A DNA stretch of 64,000 bases from Qipengyuania mesophila (GTDB lineage: Bacteria; Pseudomonadota; Alphaproteobacteria; Sphingomonadales; Sphingomonadaceae): the NCBI RefSeq assembly GCF_019711655.1, contig NZ_JAIGNU010000001.1:1-64000 (forward strand). Reading direction: 5' to 3'. How positions within the stretch are numbered: position 1 is the first letter of the stretch; every line of letters begins with the position of its first letter. The notes under the pieces were generated by a model. The model was not told where the DNA came from and searched no databases. It worked only from the letters and a program-made list of their open reading frames with translations. Shown one piece after another: positions 53,601 through 63,816 of this stretch. The position numbers and the translations under genes are program-made.

Positions 53601-54371
53601 ATGGAAGCAAAACAATCCGACATCGTAACGCCCGAAGAACCGCCGCTTCCGGCGGAAGATGTCAGGCTTCCCGAACGCGGCTTTACCGTCAACCGGACCA
53701 AGGCGCTGGTTGCCGCCGGGGTTCTCTGGGCCGGATGGGCCGCGATGGTCTATTTCGTAACCCACAGCGTGACCGGCGGCTTCGACGACTGGGGACTGCA
53801 CCTCTATCGCACCGGGCCCGACCTGCATCCCCGCGGCGGGATGCTGATCCACGAGGCGGTGCGCGACACCACCGCGCTCGGCGGGGTTTTCCTCAGCACG
53901 CTGATCGTCATCGGCGCTGCGGTCGCACTGCTGTTCCTCAGGCTTCGGCGCGAGGCCTTCCTCTTAGTGGCGACCGTTTTCTTCGGCTGGATGCTCAACA
54001 ATCTGATGAAGTGGCTGATCGGACGCGAGCGGCCGCTGATCGTGCCGCACCTGACCGAGGCCGGCGGCAACAGCTTCCCCAGCGGCCACAGCTTCGCCAG
54101 CGCGATGATCTACATCGGCATGGCGCTGGCCTTTGCCTCGCTCAGCAAACGGCATTCGGTGCGCTACACGCTGATCGGCTGCGCGATGGTGCTGAGCGCC
54201 ATGATCGCGTGGAGCCGCGTGATGCTCGGGGTGCACTTTCCCAGCGATGTGACCGCTGGCTGGATGGGCGGCGCGGCCTGGGCCTTCACTGCGGCGGCGC
54301 TGCTCTACCAGCCCGCCAAGGCCGCGGCGGACAGCGAGGTCGGTCACAAGCTCGAAGAAGCGACGCACTAA
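53601..54371 (+). CDS. Phosphatase PAP2 family membrane protein
   Basis: A 256-residue polytopic membrane protein. The three acid-phosphatase motifs are present: KWLIGRERP (about residue 139), SFPSGHS (about 158) and SRVMLGVHFPSD (about 209). Hydrophobic segments near 35-57, 95-115, 120-140 and 175-250 give a typical PAP2 topology. It probably dephosphorylates a lipid phosphate or undecaprenyl diphosphate at the membrane. It is a single-gene unit between photolyase and the YdjM-like gene. Confidence 0.9.
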   Translation: MEAKQSDIVTPEEPPLPAEDVRLPERGFTVNRTKALVAAGVLWAGWAAMVYFVTHSVTGGFDDWGLHLYRTGPDLHPRGGMLIHEAVRDTTALGGVFLSTLIVIGAAVALLFLRLRREAFLLVATVFFGWMLNNLMKWLIGRERPLIVPHLTEAGGNSFPSGHSFASAMIYIGMALAFASLSKRHSVRYTLIGCAMVLSAMIAWSRVMLGVHFPSDVTAGWMGGAAWAFTAAALLYQPAKAAADSEVGHKLEEATH

Positions 54372-54412
54372 CCGGTTGATGCGAGCTGCCGGCGGCGCCT
54401 TGCCCGGTGGCC

Positions 54413-55426
54413 CTAGGCCGCCATCGAATCTGCCTCCAGCTTCACGCCATGGCGGCGCCAGGGCAGCGGCTCGCATCTCACATCGGGCAATGCGACTGTA
54501 AAGCGGTCCCGAGCGCGCGGGTCGTAGAAACGTGCATCGCGCAGGAGGAGAGAGCCGTCGGGTGCGCGCTCGGCGAAGGGCGCGCGGGACCAGAAGAGGA
54601 AGGCGTCTGACTGCGATCCGCCGGTGCCCAATTCCAAGTCGGACGGCCATGCACATCGTCGCGAGGTTGCGGGAACCGGTTCCTTGTAGCCTCGCAACTC
54701 ATCGGCAAGACCTAGTTGCCATGAGTTTTTCCGGCCAATGATGATCTCGCGCCGCCACGGCACGAGCGGCACTGGTGAGGCAATTATCTCATCGTAATCA
54801 CGCGGATCGACACCACCGACAGCTTTCGTGTTGATCGCAGCGACCACTGTCGACCCTTGAGTGAGGGTCCAATTCGCCCCGATATAGGCCAGCACCACCG
54901 CGATCGCGATCCGCGCGGGCCGTCGCCACTCCCCGCCGCGCTTTTCGCGGCGCAGCGAGAACCAGGTCGCGAAGCCCATCAGTGCCCAGAGCCAGACATC
55001 GATGATGAACAGCGTATCGCCGTAGAACCAGCGGCTGCTGAACGGCTCGAGCAGGCGGATCCCATAGACGTTGAGCCAATCGAGCGCCGGGTGGGTCAGG
55101 CAGGCGATGAAGCTCAGCAGGAACAGCCATTTGAAGCTGACCGGCAGTCGGCCATTCGGCCGCGTGCCACGCTTCGCCTGCCAGCGGTCGAAGCCGTAGA
55201 GCAATGCCGCAAGTATCAGTGGCAGCAGCACCAGCGCAGGCGGCCCATGCGTGATCCCGCGGCGGAAACCGAGATGCTCGACGCCCTCGAGCCAGAAGAG
55301 GCACGCCGCATCCACATCGGGCAGGTTCGCCCCGATGACGAGCGCGGGCATCGCGAGCCCGGTCTTCCGCTTGAGCCCCGCCTGCCCGATCAGCGCGCCG
55401 ACGAGGCTGTGCGTGAGATTATCCAT
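54413..55426 (-). CDS. Metal-dependent hydrolase, YdjM/DUF457 family (membrane-bound)
   Basis: A 337-residue membrane protein. The N-terminus MDNLTHSLVGALIGQ, ITHGPPALVL and CLTHPALDWLNVYG carry the conserved His/Asp metal ligands of the YdjM (LexA-regulated hydrolase) family. About five hydrophobic segments follow to residue 190; the last 130 residues are soluble. The C-terminal part (roughly 54600-54850) is visibly less GC-rich than neighbouring genes. The start overlaps the small lipoprotein gene by eight bases. The substrate is unknown. Confidence 0.85.
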   Translation of the reverse strand: MDNLTHSLVGALIGQAGLKRKTGLAMPALVIGANLPDVDAACLFWLEGVEHLGFRRGITHGPPALVLLPLILAALLYGFDRWQAKRGTRPNGRLPVSFKWLFLLSFIACLTHPALDWLNVYGIRLLEPFSSRWFYGDTLFIIDVWLWALMGFATWFSLRREKRGGEWRRPARIAIAVVLAYIGANWTLTQGSTVVAAINTKAVGGVDPRDYDEIIASPVPLVPWRREIIIGRKNSWQLGLADELRGYKEPVPATSRRCAWPSDLELGTGGSQSDAFLFWSRAPFAERAPDGSLLLRDARFYDPRARDRFTVALPDVRCEPLPWRRHGVKLEADSMAA

Positions 55427-55913
55427 TGCGTTTGGTATCCGGGAAGCAAGTCACATCGGCCACAAACTTCTGTCCCATTTCTTCGAGACGATCACGCAGA
55501 GAGGAGGTGGGCGAAACATCGAAACATGCGGCGCTTCCAACATTTTCGCCCTGCTGCCAAACCCATAACCTCCCGTCGGAGCGTCGGTTTACCAGCCAGG
55601 TGCGATATCGGTCGACGCGGGCCCCGTGCTGAACGGAATAGATGGGCCCGGCACCAATGGGCGGACCAAATAGAGTTTCCGGTTCCGCTATCCCGAGCTC
55701 ATAAATAACATTTATGCAAATGTAGCCGTCAGGACACTGGATGCTTCCCCAGATATCCTCCGCAGCTAGTTCTCCACGGATGACGCTAATTGGCTCGTCC
55801 GAGAACTCCGGTACCGCAATCGAGTTGGAATACCAATCGGGGTATTTGTCCCGGTAAGTCGTGCAAGATGCGCTCAACGCAAGCGCAAGCAGGGGTGTTA
55901 GAAATTTGATCAG
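55419..55913 (-). CDS. Small predicted lipoprotein of unknown function, non-ATG start
   Basis: A frame of about 164 residues with a lipoprotein signal (IKFLTPLLALALSASC). No ATG, GTG or TTG stands before the signal; the best start is CTG at 55913, which overlaps the korB stop as CTGA, in the style of the ATGA/GTGA overlaps elsewhere in the window. Four later cysteines (for example CPDGYIC) could pair. Base composition is clearly more AT-rich than in flanking genes, hinting at acquisition from elsewhere. I recognise no family. Confidence 0.55.
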   Translation of the reverse strand: MIKFLTPLLALALSASCTTYRDKYPDWYSNSIAVPEFSDEPISVIRGELAAEDIWGSIQCPDGYICINVIYELGIAEPETLFGPPIGAGPIYSVQHGARVDRYRTWLVNRRSDGRLWVWQQGENVGSAACFDVSPTSSLRDRLEEMGQKFVADVTCFPDTKRNG

Positions 55914-56944
55914 ACCGGATCCTGCGCGGTGCCGTCGACGGTCCAGGTCTGGCCCTTGCCGAGCAGCTTGGCGAGATTGGCCTCCTTGCCCGCGCTGACG
56001 GCGGATTTCTCGGCCATGGCGGCGTCCTCGAAGGTCGGGCGCGGATCGTCGTAGAGCACACCCAAGGCCATCGGGAACGGGCCGAACGGCATCTCGACCA
56101 GCATGTGCGCGATCGAGCGGTTGGTGACGTCGTGGACGATCACGCCCGCGCCTTCCCAGTCGCCGTCGGTCACGTCGACCACCGCGAGGCTGAGTGCGTC
56201 GCGGTCGAGCGTGATGCCCTTGGTGCCGCCGGCGAACAGCATCGGCTGGCCGTCTTCGAGCCAGAGCTGGCGATCCTCCGCCCCCTTGGGTGCGGCGAAA
56301 TCGTTGAACACGTCCTTGTTGTAGACGATGCAGTTCTGGAAGATCTCGATGAAGGCCGCGCCCTTGTGTGCATGCGCGGCCTTGAGCACGTCGGGCAGGT
56401 TCTTCGACACGTCGAAGCCGCGCGCGACGAAGCGCGCACCCGCGCCGAGCGCGAAGGCGGCCGGACGTGCGGGGTGGTCGTAGCTGCCGATCGGGGTCGA
56501 GGGCGACTTGGTCCCCTCGCGGCTGGTCGGCGAGGCCTGGCCCTTGGTGAGGCCGTAGATCTCGTTGTTGAACAGCATGATCTGCATGTTCACGTTCCGG
56601 CGAAGAACATGCATCAAGTGGTTGCCGCCGATCGACAGCCCGTCGCCGTCGCCCGTCACCAGCCAGATGTCGAGATCGGGATTGGCGAGCTTCGCGCCGG
56701 TCGCGAAGGCGGGCGCGCGGCCGTGGATCGTGTGGAAGCCGTAGCTCTCGACGTAATAGGGGAAACGGCTCGAGCAGCCGATGCCGCTGATGAACACGGT
56801 GTTCTTGGGGTCGGCGCCCAATTGCGGGAGCGTGCGCTGCACGGCCTTGAGGATCGCGTAGTCGCCGCATCCGGGGCACCAGCGGACCTCCTGGTCGGTT
56901 TCCCAGTCCTTGAGCGTGGTTTCGATTTTGACGGGTGCGTTCAT
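55910..56944 (-). CDS. korB: 2-oxoacid:ferredoxin oxidoreductase subunit beta
   Basis: A 344-residue TPP-binding beta subunit. Cysteines in RWCPGCGDYAIL (about residue 22) fit the Fe-S/TPP region. GIGCSSRFPYYVESYGFHTIHGRAP and LVTGDGDGLSIGGNH carry the TPP and Mg sites. It pairs with the alpha/gamma subunit encoded upstream (TAATG overlap) to oxidise a 2-oxoacid, probably 2-oxoglutarate, to its acyl-CoA with ferredoxin as acceptor. Its stop is inside the CTGA of the small lipoprotein gene. Confidence 0.93.
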   Translation of the reverse strand: MNAPVKIETTLKDWETDQEVRWCPGCGDYAILKAVQRTLPQLGADPKNTVFISGIGCSSRFPYYVESYGFHTIHGRAPAFATGAKLANPDLDIWLVTGDGDGLSIGGNHLMHVLRRNVNMQIMLFNNEIYGLTKGQASPTSREGTKSPSTPIGSYDHPARPAAFALGAGARFVARGFDVSKNLPDVLKAAHAHKGAAFIEIFQNCIVYNKDVFNDFAAPKGAEDRQLWLEDGQPMLFAGGTKGITLDRDALSLAVVDVTDGDWEGAGVIVHDVTNRSIAHMLVEMPFGPFPMALGVLYDDPRPTFEDAAMAEKSAVSAGKEANLAKLLGKGQTWTVDGTAQDPV

Positions 56945-58896
56945 TAGTCGTTCTCCGCCTTGGGGCTCGGCAGTTGTTCGTCGTTTACCGCGACCTGTCC
57001 GCCCTCATTGCCATCGACGCCGTCGAAATACTTGTCGATCGCGGCCTCGAGCTCGGCGATCTGGAAGGGCTGCCCGCTGGTCTTGGTCAGAGGTTGCGCA
57101 TCGATCAGGAACTGGTCGCGCAGCACGGTCTTGAACTGGCCGGTGTTCATCTCGGGCACGAGCACCTTGTCGAAGCCCCTGAGCAGCGCGCCGAGGTTTT
57201 TCGGCAGCGGCCAGATGTGGCGGACGTGAACATGGCTGACGTCCATCCCCTTGCGGCGGGCATTGTCGACCGCGCGGTGGATCGGCCCGAAGGTCGAACC
57301 CCAGCCGACCACCGCGAGCCTGCCCGAGGTCTCGCCGAGGCAGACCTGCTGGTCGGGCACGGCGATGCCCTCCACCTTGCTCTTGCGGGCATCGGTCATG
57401 CGCTGGTGATTGTCGGGCGAGTAATCGATATTGCCGGTCAGCTCGTGCTTCTCGATCCCGCCGATGCGGTGCATCAGGCCGGGCGTGCCGGGCTTGACCC
57501 AGGGACGCGCGCCCTTGGCGTCGCGCTTGTATGGGAGGAAGGTTTCGCCGCCCTCGTCGTCGACTGCGTTTGGCTTGTCGAGGAACGTCGCCGGGAACGG
57601 CGCGAAATCGGCCGGGTTCGGCACCTTCCACGGCTCGGCGGCATTGGCGATGTAGCCATCGGTCAGCAGCATCACCGGGGTCATGTATTCGACCGCGATG
57701 CGGCAGGCCTCGATCGCCACTTCGAAGGCGTCGCCCGGGCTGCTCGCGGCGATCACCGGCATCGGCGCATCGCCGTTGCGGCCATAGACCGCCTGGTAGA
57801 GATCGCTCTGCTCGGTCTTGGTCGGCAGGCCGGTCGAAGGGCCGCCGCGCTGCGAATTGACGATCACCAGCGGCAGTTCGGTCATGATGCCGAGGCCGAT
57901 CGCCTCGGTCTTGAGCGCGATCCCCGGACCCGAGGAGCTGGTCACGCCGAGGCTGCCGGCATAGCTCGCCCCGATCGCCGCGCAGATCGCGGCGATCTCG
58001 TCCTCGGCCTGGAAGGTCGTGACGTCGAATTCCTTGAGCCGCGCGAGGTGGTGGAGGATCGCCGATGCCGGGGTGATCGGATAGCCGCCGAAGAACATCG
58101 GCAGTTGAGCCAATTGTGCGCCCGCCACGAGGCCCAGGGAGACCGCTTCGGCGCCGGTGATCGTGCGATAGAGACCCGGTGCGCTCGGCACGGGATCGAC
58201 ATGGAGCTGCTTCAGCGGCCCCGCCAGTTCGGCGGTCTCGCCATAGGCGTGCCCCGCATCGAGCGCCGCGATATTGGCGTCGGCGATATCGGGCTTGCTC
58301 TTGAACTTGGCCTTGAGCCAGTCGTGGATCGGCTCGCGCGGACGGTCGAACATCCACAGCGCCAGGCCCAGCGTCCACATGTTCTTCGAGCGCAGCGCGT
58401 CCTTGTTGCCGAGGCCGTAGGGCTTGACCGCCTCGATCGTCTTCTCGCTGATGTCGAAGGCGAGCACGTCGTATTTGGCGAGGCTTCCGTCCTCGAGCGG
58501 GTTGGCATCGTAATGCGCCTTGTCGAGGTTGCGCTTGGTGAAGGCGCCGGTGTCGGCGATGATCAGACCGCCCGGCTTCAGCGCGGCGAGATTCACCTTG
58601 AGCGCCGCCGGGTTCATCGCGACGAGCACGTCGGGCGCATCGCCCGCGGTATTGATCTCGCGGCTGCCGAAATTGATCTGGAAGGCCGAAACGCCGAACA
58701 GCGTGCCCTGCGGCGCGCGGATTTCGGCGGGGAAATCGGGAAAGGTCGCGAGGTCGTTACCCGCCAGCGCGGTCGACAGCGTGAACTGGCCCCCGGTCAG
58801 CTGCATCCCGTCGCCGGAGTCGCCGGCGAAGCGCACCACGACGCTCTCGGGAGTTGCGGGGAGGCCGTCCTGCGGCGCGGTGGCGGCTGTTGCCAT
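56944..58896 (-). CDS. korA: 2-oxoacid:ferredoxin oxidoreductase subunit alpha (gamma-alpha fusion)
   Basis: A 650-residue fusion. Residues about 20-200 are the gamma domain (FAGDSGDGMQLTGGQF); the alpha pyrimidine-binding domain follows (FFGGYPITPASAILHHLA, about 285) and then ISSSGPG-like and GGPSTGLPTKTEQSDL motifs. This two-subunit layout matches Mycobacterium-type KorAB, which is CoA-dependent and tolerates oxygen. The start is MATAATAPQ at 58896; a stem-loop lies 17 bases upstream in the leader. No ferredoxin gene is in the window. Confidence 0.93.
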   Translation of the reverse strand: MATAATAPQDGLPATPESVVVRFAGDSGDGMQLTGGQFTLSTALAGNDLATFPDFPAEIRAPQGTLFGVSAFQINFGSREINTAGDAPDVLVAMNPAALKVNLAALKPGGLIIADTGAFTKRNLDKAHYDANPLEDGSLAKYDVLAFDISEKTIEAVKPYGLGNKDALRSKNMWTLGLALWMFDRPREPIHDWLKAKFKSKPDIADANIAALDAGHAYGETAELAGPLKQLHVDPVPSAPGLYRTITGAEAVSLGLVAGAQLAQLPMFFGGYPITPASAILHHLARLKEFDVTTFQAEDEIAAICAAIGASYAGSLGVTSSSGPGIALKTEAIGLGIMTELPLVIVNSQRGGPSTGLPTKTEQSDLYQAVYGRNGDAPMPVIAASSPGDAFEVAIEACRIAVEYMTPVMLLTDGYIANAAEPWKVPNPADFAPFPATFLDKPNAVDDEGGETFLPYKRDAKGARPWVKPGTPGLMHRIGGIEKHELTGNIDYSPDNHQRMTDARKSKVEGIAVPDQQVCLGETSGRLAVVGWGSTFGPIHRAVDNARRKGMDVSHVHVRHIWPLPKNLGALLRGFDKVLVPEMNTGQFKTVLRDQFLIDAQPLTKTSGQPFQIAELEAAIDKYFDGVDGNEGGQVAVNDEQLPSPKAEND

Positions 58897-59072
58897 CCGG
58901 TAGATCCTTGTCTGCGCCACCTCTCGTGGCGCCGTTTCTCTCAGGGACGCGCCACCTAGGCCGCGCCCCACCCTCTCGCAATGAAGTTTCTCTGCTAGGC
59001 CAAAAAAGGCGCGTGGAAAAGCTCCGCGAACGCGCTAAGTCCCGAAAAGAAACGTATGTGGGAGAGAGCACG
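58897..59072. promoter_or_regulatory. Divergent intergenic region korAB/esterase
   Basis: It separates divergent starts, so promoters on both strands are expected. The clearest structure is the hairpin at 58914-58932 (annotated separately). The esterase has a GGAGAG ribosome-binding site at 59061-59066. No confident promoter boxes are seen. Confidence 0.3.
58914..58932 (-). promoter_or_regulatory. Leader stem-loop before korA
   Basis: GCGCCAC-CTCTC-GTGGCGC forms a perfect 7-bp stem with a five-base loop, 17 bases upstream of the korA start. It could be an RNA leader structure or a protein-binding inverted repeat. Confidence 0.4.
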
Positions 59073-60023
59073 ATGGCCAATACCGAACACTATGTCCGCG
59101 ACGATGTCCGCGGCTTCCTCGACATGCTCGAGCAAATGGGCGGCAAGGGCGTCGAAGAGGTCGGTGCGGTGGAAGGCCGCCAGCAGATGCGCACGCTGGG
59201 CGCGGTGGCCGAGGCGGAGCCGCGCACAATGGCGGTGCAGAAGGATCTGACCTGCCCCGGACCTGCGGGCCCGATCCCGGTGCGCTTCTACGACGTGAGG
59301 GCCGAGCGCGATCCGGGCCCCTGCGTGCTGTTCATTCACGGCGGCGGCTTCGTGATCGGAGACCTCGAGGTCTACAACGCGCTGTGCACCGAGATTTCGC
59401 ATCATCTCGACCTGCCGGTGGTCTCGGTCGACTACCGCCTCGCGCCCGAGCACCCCTTCCCCGCCGCGCCCGACGATTGCGAGGCGGCGGCGCGCTGGGT
59501 CGCCTCCTCGCCCGCCGAGCTCGGCCGCACGATCACCGGTCTCGTCATCACCGGCGACAGCGCGGGCGGCAATCTGACCATCGTCACCACCAACCAGCTG
59601 ATGAACGACCCGGCCGAGGTGCCGGTGATCGTCCAGGCGCCGATCTATCCGGTCGCGTCCGACGTCACCCAGCATTCGAGCCTCGCCATGTTCGCCGAAG
59701 GCTTCCTGCTTACCGGTGCGGCGATGGCGTGGTTCACCGACCAGTACGGCGGCGATGCCAGAGATCCACGCCACACGCCGATGGTGGGCGACTGTTCGAA
59801 CACACCGCCGACGGTCGTCTGCACCGCGGGGCTCGACCCCTTGCGCGATTCGGGCCGGGAATATGCCGCACATCTGGTGCAGCTCGGCACGGAAGTGGTC
59901 TATCTCGAGTTTCCCGGCATCATTCACGGGTTTACGACGCTGCGAAAAGCGATACCGAGCGGCCAGACGGATCTCGAGGCCTTCCTCGACGCGACGAAAC
60001 TGATGGTGGAACGGTACAGGTGA
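59073..60023 (+). CDS. Alpha/beta hydrolase, HSL-type esterase
   Basis: A 316-residue esterase of the hormone-sensitive-lipase group. The oxyanion motif HGGGFVIGD (about residue 90), the nucleophile GDSAGGNL (about 165), the acid in AGLDPLRDSG (about 255) and the histidine in PGIIHGF (about 285) complete the active site. It hydrolyses short acyl esters; the substrate is unknown. The start follows a GGAGAG ribosome-binding site, and the stop overlaps the rppH GTG start by four bases. Confidence 0.92.
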   Translation: MANTEHYVRDDVRGFLDMLEQMGGKGVEEVGAVEGRQQMRTLGAVAEAEPRTMAVQKDLTCPGPAGPIPVRFYDVRAERDPGPCVLFIHGGGFVIGDLEVYNALCTEISHHLDLPVVSVDYRLAPEHPFPAAPDDCEAAARWVASSPAELGRTITGLVITGDSAGGNLTIVTTNQLMNDPAEVPVIVQAPIYPVASDVTQHSSLAMFAEGFLLTGAAMAWFTDQYGGDARDPRHTPMVGDCSNTPPTVVCTAGLDPLRDSGREYAAHLVQLGTEVVYLEFPGIIHGFTTLRKAIPSGQTDLEAFLDATKLMVERYR

Positions 60024-60496
60024 ACGAAGAACTCGGTTACCGCCCCTGCGTGGGCGTGATGCTGGTGAATGGCGACGGCAAGGTCTTCGTCGGCCGCCGC
60101 ATCGACAATAAGGAAGGCGATTGGTGGCAGATGCCGCAGGGCGGTGTCGACGAGGGCGAGGACCTCAGGGATGCGGCTCTACGCGAGCTCGCCGAGGAAA
60201 CCGGCGCCCGGCCCGAGCATGTCGCCATCCTCAAGGCGATGGACGAGCCGCTGCGCTACGACCTGCCCGAAGAGCTGATCGGCAAGCTGTGGGGCGGGAA
60301 GTATCGCGGGCAGGAGCAGGTTTGGTATCTCGCGCGCTTCATCGGCAGCGACGCCGATATCGATCTCGAGGCGCATGATCCGCCCGAATTCTGCGATTGG
60401 AAATGGGCCGAGCCCGAGCAACTGCCCGAACTGATCGTCCCGTTCAAGAAGCGCGTCTACCGCACGGTGGTCGAGGCCTTCCGCGACCTGATTTGA
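60020..60496 (+). CDS. rppH: RNA pyrophosphohydrolase (Nudix)
   Basis: A 158-residue Nudix hydrolase that removes pyrophosphate from mRNA 5' ends and so starts decay. The Nudix box is complete (GGVDEGEDLRDAALRELAEETG, residues about 40-61, including REL and EETG). The N-terminus (GYRPCVGVMLVNGDGKVFVGRR) and WWQMPQGG match RppH/IalA. GTG start in a GTGA overlap with the esterase. Convergent with the TPR gene. Confidence 0.92.
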   Translation: MNEELGYRPCVGVMLVNGDGKVFVGRRIDNKEGDWWQMPQGGVDEGEDLRDAALRELAEETGARPEHVAILKAMDEPLRYDLPEELIGKLWGGKYRGQEQVWYLARFIGSDADIDLEAHDPPEFCDWKWAEPEQLPELIVPFKKRVYRTVVEAFRDLI

Positions 60497-60532
60497 CCAC
60501 GAGCCCCTGCTTCGGCAGCGGACTGGCCAAGA

Positions 60533-61039
60533 TCAATTTGCCTGTGGTGTCGTCGCGTCGGGCAGGACCGCTTCGGCGGTCTGGACCCGCGGCGGGGGGC
60601 CGGCGGCGATGCGCGCCGAGAGCGTGCGCGTTTCGGCGCAGTTCGATCCGCACAGCGATTCGAGCTTGGCGAGATTGCCCTTGGCCTTTTCGACCGCACC
60701 CTTTTCGACCAGCGCTTCGCCCTCGCCCGCGATCGCGGCGAGATTGCGCGGGTCGCGCACGAGCGCTTCGCGATAATAGCGGATCGCCTTGCCCTGCAGC
60801 CGCTCGGCGCGCGCGGCTTCGGCAAGGCGCAGGAAGATCGGCGTATAGCCCGGATCGAGCGCCAGCGCCGCCTCATAAGCATCGATCGCGCCCTGTGTGT
60901 CGCCTTGGCTGAGCGCCGCCTGGCCCTCGGTGATCAGCACGGCGGCCCGCGGCGCAGGCTCGCGTTGCCCTGCCCAGCTCATGCTGGAAGTCATGGCAAG
61001 CGCCAGCGAAAGGGCGGCGGCGGCGGGTGCGAAGCGCAT
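60533..61039 (-). CDS. Exported tetratricopeptide-repeat protein
   Basis: A 168-residue protein. A signal peptide (FAPAAAALSLALAMTSSMSWA) precedes two to three TPR units (QAALSQGDTQGAIDAYEAAL, LRLAEAARAERLQGKAIRYY and NLAAIAGEGEALVEKG). Two cysteines in SLCGSNC may pair. It should be periplasmic and mediate protein contacts. The start at 61039 is preferred for its signal peptide; an in-frame ATG at 61087 exists. Its function is unknown. Confidence 0.78.
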   Translation of the reverse strand: MRFAPAAAALSLALAMTSSMSWAGQREPAPRAAVLITEGQAALSQGDTQGAIDAYEAALALDPGYTPIFLRLAEAARAERLQGKAIRYYREALVRDPRNLAAIAGEGEALVEKGAVEKAKGNLAKLESLCGSNCAETRTLSARIAAGPPPRVQTAEAVLPDATTPQAN

Positions 61040-61107
61040 GATCGTCTCCAAAAGGGAAGTCCGTCCAAGGGTAGGCATGTCAGCCATAATCGGCACGGCT
61101 AACATGT

Positions 61108-62280
61108 TCACTCTGCACAGGCGATGAAAAATCCGTCGGTGCCGTCATGGAACGGCGTCAGGCGCGTTCCTTTCCCGCGCGGCCGGCCAAGCGGGATATC
61201 CGGTGCCTGGGCCGCGAGGTTCGGATGCCGCGCGAGGAAGGCATCGAACTGGTCCGCCCCTTCCTCGTCGAGCAGCGAGCAGGTGACATAGACGATCCGC
61301 CCGCCCGGCTTCACCAGCTTCGCCGCGACATCGAGCAAATGCGCCTGGATCGCGGTCAGCCGCTCCAGTTCCTTCCCGTCGAGTCGCCAGCGCGCCTCGG
61401 GATTGCGCCGCCATGTTCCCGTGCCCGAGCAGGGTGCGTCGATCAGGACCGCATCGGCCTGGCCCGCGACAGCGGCGAGCGCCTCGAGTTCCCGCCGCGG
61501 GTCGAGCAGCACGGTCGTGACATTCGACGCCGCCGCCCGCTCGGCGCGCGGCGCAAGGCGCGAGAGGCGGCCCCGATCGGTGTCGGAGGCGATCAGCCGG
61601 CCGAGATTGTCCATCGCCGCGGCGAGTGCGAGCGTCTTGCCGCCGCCACCCGCGCACAGGTCGATCACCGTTTCGCCCGGCTGTGCACCGACAGCGAGGC
61701 AGGCGAGCTGCGAACCGGTGTCCTGCACCTCGATCTTGCCCTCGCGGAATTCCGCCCACTGCTCGACCGGCGTTCCGGGTTCGAGCCGCAGCCCGTGCGG
61801 TGCATCGGTGGGGACGGCCTCTGCCGGAAGCGCCAACGTCGCGCGCTCGGCCTTGAGCGTGTTCACGCGCAGGTCGAGCGGCGCGCGCTCGAGCAGCGCT
61901 TCGGCCTCGGGCCCGGCGATATCGGCAGCGGCAAGGCGCTGGGCGAGCCACGCAGGTGCCACGCCGCCCTCGGCGGCATGCTCGCCCTCTCCCAGCGGCG
62001 CCGGGCCGTAATTCGAGCCGTCGAACAGCGGGACGAGGCTGTCATCCGTCTCGGCAAGCCGTAGCATCGCCGCCCGCCCCGTCTCGGGCACCGGCCCGCA
62101 GGCGCGGATCGCGGCGAAGACCAGCTCGCGGATCGCGCGGCGGTCCTTCGATCCGGCGAAGCGGTTGTTGCGGAACCAGTCGGCGAGGATGCGGTCGGCG
62201 GGTGCGGCCTTGGCGCGCGCCGCCGCGATGATCGCGTCGAGCAGCTCGATCGCGGTCTGGACCCTGGCAGAGGGGGTCAT
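61108..62280 (-). CDS. rsmB: RsmB/NOP family class I SAM-dependent RNA methyltransferase
   Basis: A 390-residue m5C methyltransferase. The SAM motif is VIDLCAGGGGKTLALAA (about residue 210), and the two catalytic cysteines are in DAPCSGTGTWRRNP (about 285) and VTCSLLDEEG (about 335). It probably methylates 16S rRNA C967; other NOP-family targets are possible since the N-terminal NusB-like part is short. Upstream lies guaB, 15 bases away on the same strand. Confidence 0.87.
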   Translation of the reverse strand: MTPSARVQTAIELLDAIIAAARAKAAPADRILADWFRNNRFAGSKDRRAIRELVFAAIRACGPVPETGRAAMLRLAETDDSLVPLFDGSNYGPAPLGEGEHAAEGGVAPAWLAQRLAAADIAGPEAEALLERAPLDLRVNTLKAERATLALPAEAVPTDAPHGLRLEPGTPVEQWAEFREGKIEVQDTGSQLACLAVGAQPGETVIDLCAGGGGKTLALAAAMDNLGRLIASDTDRGRLSRLAPRAERAAASNVTTVLLDPRRELEALAAVAGQADAVLIDAPCSGTGTWRRNPEARWRLDGKELERLTAIQAHLLDVAAKLVKPGGRIVYVTCSLLDEEGADQFDAFLARHPNLAAQAPDIPLGRPRGKGTRLTPFHDGTDGFFIACAE

Positions 62281-62295
62281 GCCTGAGCTCCGGGC

Positions 62296-63816
<1,521 letters not shown>

